Program-made: the position numbers and the translations under genes
Shown: positions 26,544-33,030 of the stretch, piece by piece
How positions within the stretch are numbered: position 1 is the first letter of the stretch
Layout of the letters: the number at the start of each line of letters is the position of its first letter
Source: JAFAMS01 sp049520515
Lineage (GTDB): Bacteria > Vulcanimicrobiota > Vulcanimicrobiia > Vulcanimicrobiales > Vulcanimicrobiaceae
Length of the DNA: 64,000 nt
Direction: 5' to 3'
NCBI GenBank assembly: GCA_049520515.1
Contig: JBEKPS010000006.1
Span: forward strand, 248,001-312,000
Notes under the pieces: generated by a model
The model's input: the letters and a program-made list of their open reading frames with translations, nothing else
Database searches by the model: none
What the model was told of the DNA's origin: nothing

Positions 26544-27047
26544 CTAGACCTTCGCGCGTTGCGGCAGCTTCCATTTCGGTCGAACGAAGTGACACGTATA
26601 GCCGCTTGGATAGTGCTGTAAATAATCTTGATGCTCGGGTTCGGCTTCCCAAAACGGTCCGGCGGGCGCTACTTCGGTGACGACTTTGCCGGGCCACAGG
26701 CCTGATGCATTAACATCAGCGATCGTTTCTTCCGCAACTCGCTTCTGCTCGTCGTTCGTGTAATAGATTGCCGAACGATAGCTGGAGCCACGGTCGTTGC
26801 CTTGACGGTTGAGCGTCGTCGGGTCGTGAATTTGGAAAAAGAATTCCAAGATCTGACGATAGCTGATCTTACTTGGATCGAAGACGACCTCGAGGGCCTC
26901 GGCGTGCGTTCCATGATTACGATAGGTCGCATTGGGCACGTCGCCGCCGGTATAGCCGACTCGCGTCGAGATGACGCCGGGATAGCTGCGAAGGAGCTCT
27001 TGCGTCCCCCAGAAGCAGCCGCCGGCAAGAATCGCAGTTTCATTCAT
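26544..27047 (-). CDS. msrA: Peptide methionine-S-sulfoxide reductase MsrA
   Basis: 167 residues. It repairs oxidised methionine (S-epimer) in proteins. The catalytic motif is AGGCFWGTQELLRSYPGV with Cys in GCFWG near residue 11. The signatures GYTGGDVPNATYRNHGTHAE, FDPSKISYRQILEFFF, HDPTTLNRQGNDRGSSYRSA and PAGPFWEAEPEHQDYLQ are all present. No fused MsrB domain is seen. ATG 27047 fits because the motif sits at the expected distance; the longer frame upstream shows no homology. RidA, dienelactone hydrolase and GNAT genes lie upstream on the same strand. Confidence 0.97.
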   Translation of the reverse strand: MNETAILAGGCFWGTQELLRSYPGVISTRVGYTGGDVPNATYRNHGTHAEALEVVFDPSKISYRQILEFFFQIHDPTTLNRQGNDRGSSYRSAIYYTNDEQKRVAEETIADVNASGLWPGKVVTEVAPAGPFWEAEPEHQDYLQHYPSGYTCHFVRPKWKLPQRAKV

Positions 27048-27070
27048 GGCGTGTCTCTTAACAACTTTCG

Positions 27071-27424
27071 CTAGACTTGAGTTGCCGCGATGATGCTGAT
27101 CTCGACCAGGAATTCGGGCCGGGCCAACCTGGCTTCGACACTTGCCCTCGCGGGCGTATTCTTCGGATCGACCCATGCGTCCCAAACCTCGTTCATTTGG
27201 TTGAACGTCGCCATGTCGCGCAGATAGATCGTTGCGGAAAGCAAAGCAGACTTGTCAGTCCCGGCCTCGGCGAGAAGCGCGTCGATCTTCGCCAGAACCT
27301 GGCGTGTTTGTCCGGCGACGCCGTCCGATACGTTGTCGGGAACTTGACCGGCGAGATACACGGTATCGCCGTAACGCACGGCCATACTCATTCGCGGACC
27401 AGCTTTCATGCGATCGATCTTCAT
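27071..27424 (-). CDS. RidA family protein (reactive imine deaminase-like)
   Basis: 117 residues, the standard size of the trimeric RidA/YjgF fold. Seen are the opening DRMKAGPRMSMAVRYGDTVY, LAGQVPDNVSDGVAGQTRQV, LLSATIYLRDMATFNQMNEV, a PARASVEARLARPEFLVEIS segment containing the conserved Arg that binds the substrate carboxylate, and the C-terminal IIAATQV. Members hydrolyse enamines and imines made by PLP enzymes, though some subfamilies lack this activity. The start ATG overlaps the stop of the dienelactone hydrolase gene by four bases (ATGA), indicating coupling. Confidence 0.88.
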   Translation of the reverse strand: MKIDRMKAGPRMSMAVRYGDTVYLAGQVPDNVSDGVAGQTRQVLAKIDALLAEAGTDKSALLSATIYLRDMATFNQMNEVWDAWVDPKNTPARASVEARLARPEFLVEISIIAATQV

Positions 27425-28155
27425 GCTGCGAGCTTCGCTTTCATTAAGTCGGTGAGCGATTTCCAATGACGTTCGGCCGCAGCCTCGTCGTAGACTGGCA
27501 GGTCGCGGAAAACCCATCCGTGTTTCGCGGGATAGGTTTCAATCGTGTGATCGACGTGCGCGTCAGTGAGAGCTTTCTCAAGCCGCGCTTTCATATCGTC
27601 TGGAAATCCTTGGTCTTCGATTGCTCCGGCAACGTAAACGCGTGCCTTCATCTTTGGAGCAAGCAGATGCGGACTGTCCGGCGCATCCGTCGCAAGGCGG
27701 CCGCCATGGTAGGACGCAGTTGCGACGATCTCGTCGGGATACGTACCCGCGGCGGTAAGCGACATGAGACCGCCCATGCAGTAGCCCGTCGTTCCGATCG
27801 GCCCGGGTTTTACGTCGGGCTGCGCCCCGATGTAGTCGATAAAGGCGCGCGTGTCGGACATGACCCTTTCGGGCGTCGTCGGCCCGATGAACTTCTCCAT
27901 GAGAATCTTGCGTTTCTCGGCATCACCGAATACGGAGCCATCCATCGGTTCGTATGGACCGGCTCGGTAGAAGAGGTCAGGCAATAAGACGAAATAGCCG
28001 TACGTCGCAAGCCGTTCGCCGAGCTCGAGCATCGGCGGCCGAATTCCAATCCCGTCCATAAAGACGAGCACAGCGGGCCATGGCCCTTTACCGGTTGGAC
28101 GAAAGACATATGCCGGGCAATTACCGTCGCGCGTCTTGATCTCGATTTTATCCAT
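27421..28155 (-). CDS. Dienelactone hydrolase family protein
   Basis: 244 residues, alpha/beta-hydrolase fold. The nucleophile elbow is GYCMGG with Cys in place of Ser, the hallmark of dienelactone hydrolases. The catalytic Asp/His lie in the segments GAIEDQGFPDDMK and YPAKHGWVF. The N-terminus ALVFxDGxG-like strand (AVLVFMDGIGIRPPM) also fits. It should open lactone rings such as dienelactone in aromatic ring degradation, or act on another small ester. The ribosome site AGGGAG precedes ATG 28155. It is followed without a gap by ridA. No other ring-cleavage genes are in the window, so the pathway is not set. Confidence 0.88.
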   Translation of the reverse strand: MDKIEIKTRDGNCPAYVFRPTGKGPWPAVLVFMDGIGIRPPMLELGERLATYGYFVLLPDLFYRAGPYEPMDGSVFGDAEKRKILMEKFIGPTTPERVMSDTRAFIDYIGAQPDVKPGPIGTTGYCMGGLMSLTAAGTYPDEIVATASYHGGRLATDAPDSPHLLAPKMKARVYVAGAIEDQGFPDDMKARLEKALTDAHVDHTIETYPAKHGWVFRDLPVYDEAAAERHWKSLTDLMKAKLAA

Positions 28156-28163
28156 AGACTCCC

Positions 28164-28604
28164 TTATGTGTGATAGATGTCTGAACGGTGAAGCTCCATG
28201 TAGCCTTCCGGCCGCTTGAGATTCGTGAATCCGAATTTACGATATAACTCATGCGCGTCGCGCGTCACCAGAATCCACCGGCGCAGATGCTGCAGTTCGG
28301 GATGTGCGAGGACGCATTCCATCATCCATTTCGAAAGCCCGTGGCCACGGTGCTCCGGCAACACGTAGACGTCGCCGATATAAGCCATCGTCGCATAATC
28401 GGTGACGACACGCGTGAATCCGGCCTGCACCTCGTCGCGGTAGAGTCCAAAGCACAGCGAGTTCCGCAACGATCGCTCGGCGACGTCACGCGGGATGCCG
28501 GTTGCCCAATATGATTCTTTGGAGAGGTAATTGAAGACGGCATCGACGTTCAGCTTCGCTTGATCCGTCGAGATCGTATAGCCGTCGCGGCTCCAGCTTT
28601 CCAT
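28164..28604 (-). CDS. GNAT family N-acetyltransferase
   Basis: 146 residues. The acetyl-CoA site motif A is visible as YIGDVYVLPEHRGHGLSKWM (R-G-x-G-x-S variant of Q/RxxGxG/A), and the C-terminal strand-helix pair RDAHELYRKFGF is typical of the fold. The N-terminal part WSRDGYTISTDQAKLNVDAV is common in small uncharacterised GNATs. The acceptor could be a small amine or a protein N-terminus; this cannot be told from sequence. It lies eight bases before the dienelactone hydrolase gene on the same strand. Confidence 0.85.
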   Translation of the reverse strand: MESWSRDGYTISTDQAKLNVDAVFNYLSKESYWATGIPRDVAERSLRNSLCFGLYRDEVQAGFTRVVTDYATMAYIGDVYVLPEHRGHGLSKWMMECVLAHPELQHLRRWILVTRDAHELYRKFGFTNLKRPEGYMELHRSDIYHT

Positions 28605-28615
28605 CGTGCGAGCGC

Positions 28616-28939
28616 TTACATGCGCACGAATTGACGGCCTTTCGCGCCGATTCCGTGACGGTGCGCGACATTTCCACCGCCTGGATCCGGCACGTCACCG
28701 GTGCCGCCGCCATCTCCGCCACCGTCGCCGCTTCCACCATCGCCGTCGCCGTCGCCGTCGCCGTCACCATCGCCGTTTCCGGGATCCGTATCCACCGGAG
28801 GTTCAGGGATATCGACGCCGTCGAAATCGCCACCGCCATCGCCGCCTCCACCACCGCCGTGACAACCAGTTAAGATTGTAGCCGGGATGGAAAAAGCTAA
28901 AAGCAAGGCTGCACGAACAAAGTCAGTCCGTCGCACCAT
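28616..28939 (-). CDS. Small lipoprotein with Gly-Asp repeats
   Basis: 107 residues. It has a basic start, a hydrophobic stretch (AALLLAFSIPATILTG) and a lipobox LTGC, so it is probably cleaved at Cys and lipidated. The mature part is nearly all Gly and Asp with Pro: GGGGGGDGGG, then DTDPGNGDGDGDGDGDGDGG, then more GDGGG. The DPGNGDGDG run resembles thrombospondin type 3-like calcium loops (inference). The final residues (HRHGIGAKGRQFVRM) are of a different, basic type. The DNA of the repeat is a six-base tandem repeat, so length variation between strains is likely. I see no homology-based function. Confidence 0.6.
   Translation of the reverse strand: MVRRTDFVRAALLLAFSIPATILTGCHGGGGGGDGGGDFDGVDIPEPPVDTDPGNGDGDGDGDGDGDGGSGDGGGDGGGTGDVPDPGGGNVAHRHGIGAKGRQFVRM
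28736..28776. repeat. Six-base tandem repeat inside the Gly-Asp lipoprotein gene
   Basis: The unit CGTCGC (GGCGAC on the coding strand) repeats about six times with few mismatches and encodes alternating Gly-Asp. The unit length is a multiple of three, so slippage would change protein length without breaking the frame. Confidence 0.75.
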
Positions 28940-29046
28940 CTCGAGTCTCCCTGTAAGTTACGAAACGCTGCTTGTCCGCTATGCTACCGAACGAGCCTGT
29001 GCGACATCTGTGCTAGCGCTTGGCTGAACTTGGGAAACTCGATTCG

Positions 29047-30624
29047 CTAGATATCCATCTCCAGCGGATCGCCCCAAAAAGAGAACGAGTTGGGATGATA
29101 GCCCGTCAAGCGGCTATCGTACACCGAAACATACCTGCGCTCGTAAATCGTGATTGCCGGCGCATCTTTATCGAGTAATCGCTGCATCGTCGCGGCCACT
29201 CGGTGCCGCACGTGCGGATCGTAGGAATGGAGATAGCGGTCATCGAGCGCATCGACCTGATGATTGCAATAGCGATCTCCGTTGCCGCCGCGCGGTGGAA
29301 CAGATGCGCAATCGAAGTATCCGTTGATGCTTGCGAAGATGGGACCCGACGCGTTCGAATATAAGGCGGCGTCGAATCGCCCAGTCTGTATGATTCCTCC
29401 ACTCGAGTACGGAGCAAAGAACTGCGGGGTCGACCACGTGTGGATGGTGACGCCGACGCCGATTTTTGCCCAGTCCTCTTTCAGAATCGAGGCGAATATC
29501 TCGCCCGGTTGGTAGCCGGCGGGAATCGCAAGATCGATTGTGAGAGCGATGCCGTTCTTGTGGCGGATGCCGTCGCGTCCGATGTTCCACCCCGCCGCAT
29601 CGAGCATCCGGGCGGCCGCGCTGTGGTCGAGTTTCGTAATCGGAAGGTCGAGATAGTCGACGGAGGTTTGCGGGACCAGCGATTCCGTGAGGACGCCATT
29701 CCGATGAACGACCTTGTCGAAAAGCGTGTCGCGATCGGTTGCGAGTCGCAGCGCGCGCCGGACTTGCGGATCGGCTACTTGCGGTTTCTCGACATTGAAA
29801 AATATGCCGCCCACAAAGTTCGTCAGCCACGACGTCCACTGTTTTCCCGCCAGCGCTTTCGCACGCTCGAGTAATGGACCGTTGATCGCAGGCCACAAGG
29901 AGATCTCGCCCGTCTGCAGTTGCGTCATCAGCGTATTTTGGTCGGTGATGATCTTGTAGATCACGCGGTGCAGCTTCGGCCTTCCGCGCCAATAATAGGG
30001 ATTAGCCTCCATCACGACGCGATCGCCGCGATTGTAGGACGCGTAGCGGAATGGCCCAATGCCAACCGGCAAGCTGTTGTATGGAGCCTGATTGATCTGC
30101 GTTCCGGGTCCGACAATATGCTTCGGCAATATGCACGATGAGCTCTCGGTCGAGAAATAATCCTCAATGAACGTCGCATATGGTTCTTTGAGGTGAAAGA
30201 GTACCGTGTATTTGTCGGGTGCCGCTACGGACTTGATACGGTCCCATGGATCTCTGACATAGAGGTCGTTGCGATCGTCTTTGGCGACGGCGACGGTGAA
30301 GGTGACATCGTCTGCGCTAAATGGATGCCCGTCACTCCACTTCACACCGTGACGCAAATGATAGGTGATCGTCTTACCGTCTTGGCTTATGCCGCCGTTC
30401 GCGCGCGTGGGAATTTCCGTGATCAGCTCGGGAATCGGATTCCCGTGCGCATCGAAGCGGACGAATTGTGCCATCGTCAGCTCGGAGTACAGCGGAGCAT
30501 TACCTTCCGTCGCAATGAACGGGTTGAGCGACGAGATGTCCCCACCATCCGCGTAGGTGAGGACGTGCGGCTCGTATGCGCCGAGCAGCGCCACAAACGC
30601 CGCCAAAACCGCGAGACGCTTCAT
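29047..30624 (-). CDS. ABC transporter substrate-binding protein, family 5 (peptide/nickel type)
   Basis: 525 residues. A short signal (RLAVLAAFVALLGAYEP) is followed by the family 5 (DppA/OppA) fold: DISSLNPFIATEGNAPLY, KTITYHLRHGVKWSDGHPFS (the family signature), NPYYWRGRPKLHRVIY, PQVRRALRLATDRDTLFDKV and a C-terminal lobe ending in YHPNSFSFWGDPLEMDI. It would bind a peptide-like or other ligand outside the inner membrane. ATG 30624 overlaps the stop of the truncated PhnC-type ATPase gene (ATGA). No permease genes of this class lie next to it, so its transporter is either encoded elsewhere or lost. Confidence 0.88.
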   Translation of the reverse strand: MKRLAVLAAFVALLGAYEPHVLTYADGGDISSLNPFIATEGNAPLYSELTMAQFVRFDAHGNPIPELITEIPTRANGGISQDGKTITYHLRHGVKWSDGHPFSADDVTFTVAVAKDDRNDLYVRDPWDRIKSVAAPDKYTVLFHLKEPYATFIEDYFSTESSSCILPKHIVGPGTQINQAPYNSLPVGIGPFRYASYNRGDRVVMEANPYYWRGRPKLHRVIYKIITDQNTLMTQLQTGEISLWPAINGPLLERAKALAGKQWTSWLTNFVGGIFFNVEKPQVADPQVRRALRLATDRDTLFDKVVHRNGVLTESLVPQTSVDYLDLPITKLDHSAAARMLDAAGWNIGRDGIRHKNGIALTIDLAIPAGYQPGEIFASILKEDWAKIGVGVTIHTWSTPQFFAPYSSGGIIQTGRFDAALYSNASGPIFASINGYFDCASVPPRGGNGDRYCNHQVDALDDRYLHSYDPHVRHRVAATMQRLLDKDAPAITIYERRYVSVYDSRLTGYHPNSFSFWGDPLEMDI

Positions 30625-31175
30625 CCGTAGATTGCTTCGAATTGCGCGGCGTCGAACGCACCTGCGCGCATATCCGCCACGATTTCGCCATTGAGCATCC
30701 CGATGATTCGATCGGCGTACGCGGTCGCAAACTCGACTTGGTGCAAGCTGCACAGCAGCGCGAGTCCGTCCTCGTGAGCAATCGTTTTCAGTTCGGCGAG
30801 AACCGTCCGCGAGCTGACCGGATCGAGGCTTGCAATCGGCTCGTCCGCAAATACGTAGCGGCTGTGCTGCGCGAGCGCACGCGCGATCGCGACGCGCTGC
30901 TGTTGACCGCCGGACAGAGGGTCCGCGCGCTGCTCGGCCAGATCCGCGAGCCCGCCGCGCTCGAGCGCGGCGATAGCACGATTTCGATCCTCGCGCGTGA
31001 ACGTGCGTGTCACGACGCGCCAGCTTGCCGTCGCGCCGAGTCTTCCGACCAATACGTTTTCCAACACGCTGCTGCGTTGATTCGGCAAGGTATCCATCAC
31101 GTCGACGCGATTCTGCTGACGCATCCGCATGGCGATCATAACGACGTTCATGTGCACACCACGGGCCGCATTCAA
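30621..31175 (-). pseudogene. phnC: PhnC-type ABC ATPase, 5' part lost (no Walker A)
   Basis: The frame gives 184 residues. From about position 31076 down to the stop the sequence matches the C-terminal two thirds of phosphonate-importer ATPase PhnC: SVLENVLVGRLGATASWRVV, LSGGQQQRVAIARALAQ (signature), YVFADEPIASLDP (Walker B) and the H-loop LCSLHQVEFA. The first 33 residues of the open frame are not PhnC-like; they are the antisense of a metallo-beta-lactamase gene fragment. The Walker A P-loop is absent, so ATP binding as in a normal importer is not possible. No PhnD or PhnE is nearby. It is a remnant left by a rearrangement, overlapping the next gene by four bases. Confidence 0.85.
31078..31139 (+). 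repeat. 62-base fragment of a ComEC-like beta-lactamase-fold gene (copy A)
   Basis: It matches 32204-32265 at 56 of 62 bases by my alignment. In the beta-lactamase frame it reads LIRQGIHHVDAILLTHPHGDH against LIREGIHHVDAILLTHPHGDH in the intact gene; five of six differences are silent. It contains the HxHxDH metal motif. Both sides lack matching sequence, so only this piece remains. It lies exactly at the break in the PhnC-type gene. Confidence 0.8.
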
Positions 31176-31209
31176 ACCAATGAACTCATCGCTCGGCAGA
31201 GCATAATGC

Positions 31210-31860
31210 CTATTCGACGAGGAATCGCGTACCTACCATTAGCGCAATGTAAAGCATCGTTAGTACGACCGCACCGATCGCATAGTATGGGAAGAAAGGC
31301 GCTACTCCGCATGCCGCAACAAGCAATACCGTTACAATGATTAGCCTACGACTCACGGCCGACACGAGATTCGGCGTGTCCCGTTCCGCAACGAGTCCCG
31401 CCCGGAGGCAGTAGAACCATATTGCGTCTAATGTGAGGCTCCCGGCAAGAATGTCGGCGACATAGAGCACGGCGGCGTAATTCGCATGGGGAAATTGGCC
31501 AACGAGGACCGTGGTAAACGGCGCGAGCACAATTGGCACTAAGAACAATGTATTGAGCCAGACGACGTTACGATCGACACGGTCGATCGTCCAAAAGACT
31601 TGCAGGTGCGCAACCCAGAACCATGATGCGACGGCAAAGCTCGCGAGAAACCACAAGAACTTCCATCCAATGGCGTTCGCGCCGAGAAACCGCCAGAAAT
31701 CCCCGTTCGCGCTCTGGGGGCTCGACTCGTGCGCGTTGACTGCGAGTCCAAGAACAAGCAGGGTCATCGCAACCGAAAAGATCCCGTCGGTTAGCGCCGC
31801 GATGCGCGCGGGACTTTCCCGACGCTTGGTGAGCCGCTCGCGGCGCTTTGGCGATCTCAC
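31210..31860 (-). CDS. TMEM175 (DUF1211) family membrane protein
   Basis: 216 residues from GTG. The family signature RIAALTDGIFSVAMTLLVLGL is at the first membrane helix, matching the (R)FS-type pore helix of bacterial TMEM175 potassium channels. Five further hydrophobic segments follow (FLWFLASFAVASWFWVAHLQ, VVWLNTLFLVPIVLAPFTTV, and others). Bacterial members form tetramers that leak potassium across the membrane. The start region is highly basic (RSPKRRERLTKRRE). It stands alone on the minus strand between the PhnC remnant and the divergent beta-lactamase-fold gene. Confidence 0.85.
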   Translation of the reverse strand: MRSPKRRERLTKRRESPARIAALTDGIFSVAMTLLVLGLAVNAHESSPQSANGDFWRFLGANAIGWKFLWFLASFAVASWFWVAHLQVFWTIDRVDRNVVWLNTLFLVPIVLAPFTTVLVGQFPHANYAAVLYVADILAGSLTLDAIWFYCLRAGLVAERDTPNLVSAVSRRLIIVTVLLVAACGVAPFFPYYAIGAVVLTMLYIALMVGTRFLVE

Positions 31861-31932
31861 CTCAAGAGTGTACCCCAGAAACTTGTAACCACCTCAGCGC
31901 AGCCAGTAAAATTCGTCGGGTTCTTGTCATTT

Positions 31933-33030
31933 ATGCATCTGTCGCGATGGAGCTTGGTGCTCAAGATTGCGGCGCTCGGCATCGCACTGGCGGCCTGTTC
32001 ACTGGTGTTCTGGCCGCCCAGGGCGCCGCGGAACGATCTACGCATCACCTTCATCGACGTCGGGCAGGCCGATGCAATCCTGATTCAAACGCCGCGCGGG
32101 CACGCGATCATGATCGACACCGGCGGTCGTCTCGAGCAACATGAGGCCGGCGACGGTGCGAACGCGGCTGAATCCGTCGGTGAGAAGATCGTGGTACCGT
32201 TCCTGATTCGGGAAGGTATCCATCACGTCGATGCGATTCTGCTCACGCATCCACACGGCGACCATGTCGGTGGAATCGCGCCGATCATTCGAACGCTGGG
32301 CGCCGACGTGTTTTTCGACGGCGGTCAGTCATATGCCGGCCATGCTTATCGCGATGCGCTTGACGAGGCACGAAAACATCACGTGCGCATGATCGCACCC
32401 CACGCCGGCGATGTATGGCAAACCGATGACGGCGTACGTCTCCGATTCCTTACAGACTCGGGCATGCCGATCGACGATCCGACCGATGGCGTGAACGAAA
32501 ACTCGCTCGTTGCCATGCTCGAATGCGATTGCGGTCGCGCACGGCCGTTTCGTGCGCTCTTCATGGGCGACGCCGGCAAGCTCTCAGAAGATATCTTGCT
32601 CGCGCGTCACGCCGATCTTCATGCCGAAGTGCTTAAGGTCGGCCATCACGGCAGCCGCTTCGCTTCGTCGCCTGAGTTTCTCGCAGCAGTCGGCGCACGC
32701 GACGCCGTCATTTCCGACGGCCGCCACAATCTCTACCATCATCCGGCGCCGCAAACAGTCGAGCATCTACTGGATGCGCACATGCGCGTCTGGCGCACCG
32801 ACCTGTGCGGCTCGATTACGCTCTCAGTCTACGGTGCGAGAACCAACCGGTGGCGCGCTGCTGCATCGACGGCTTGCGTCGAAAACGGCAGCGGCTCGAG
32901 CGTTTGCGACGTCCATGCTGCCGATGCATCGTCGTGGTGTGCCGAACCGGGCCGGCCTGACTCACCACTCGGAATGACGATCCCGCCGTTATCCCAATTG
33001 CCGACGTCCCAGACCGCGCGGAAACTCTGA
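31933..33030 (+). CDS. ComEC-like metallo-beta-lactamase-fold lipoprotein
   Basis: 365 residues. The N-terminal SLVLKIAALGIALAACS has a lipobox-like LAAC. The hydrolase part starts LRITFIDVGQADAILIQTPR, the classic opening of the ComEC C-terminal domain. It has LLTHPHGDHVGG (HxHxDH), LFMGDAGKLSEDIL and LKVGHHGSRFASSPEFL. Full ComEC carries this domain after its membrane part; the ComEC channel gene at 19.6 kb lacks it. It could degrade the non-transported DNA strand outside the membrane, or act independently (inference). Homology ends near 32840; the last 60 residues read antisense through the penicillin acylase gene, an overlap of about 200 bases. TTG 31924 is an alternative start. Confidence 0.85.
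   Translation: MHLSRWSLVLKIAALGIALAACSLVFWPPRAPRNDLRITFIDVGQADAILIQTPRGHAIMIDTGGRLEQHEAGDGANAAESVGEKIVVPFLIREGIHHVDAILLTHPHGDHVGGIAPIIRTLGADVFFDGGQSYAGHAYRDALDEARKHHVRMIAPHAGDVWQTDDGVRLRFLTDSGMPIDDPTDGVNENSLVAMLECDCGRARPFRALFMGDAGKLSEDILLARHADLHAEVLKVGHHGSRFASSPEFLAAVGARDAVISDGRHNLYHHPAPQTVEHLLDAHMRVWRTDLCGSITLSVYGARTNRWRAAASTACVENGSGSSVCDVHAADASSWCAEPGRPDSPLGMTIPPLSQLPTSQTARKL
32204..32265 (+). repeat. 62-base segment also present at 31078-31139 (copy B, in the intact gene)
   Basis: This is the metal-site segment of the intact beta-lactamase-fold gene. It matches copy A at 56 of 62 bases in the same orientation, about 1.1 kb apart. Confidence 0.8.

Noticed and set aside
30576..31340. 254-codon plus-strand frame containing a HPHGDH motif
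   Set aside because: Only the piece from 31077 to 31139 is real nuclease homology. The rest is antisense to the PhnC remnant, and the frame carries no complete domain, so I list the piece as a repeat and not as a gene.
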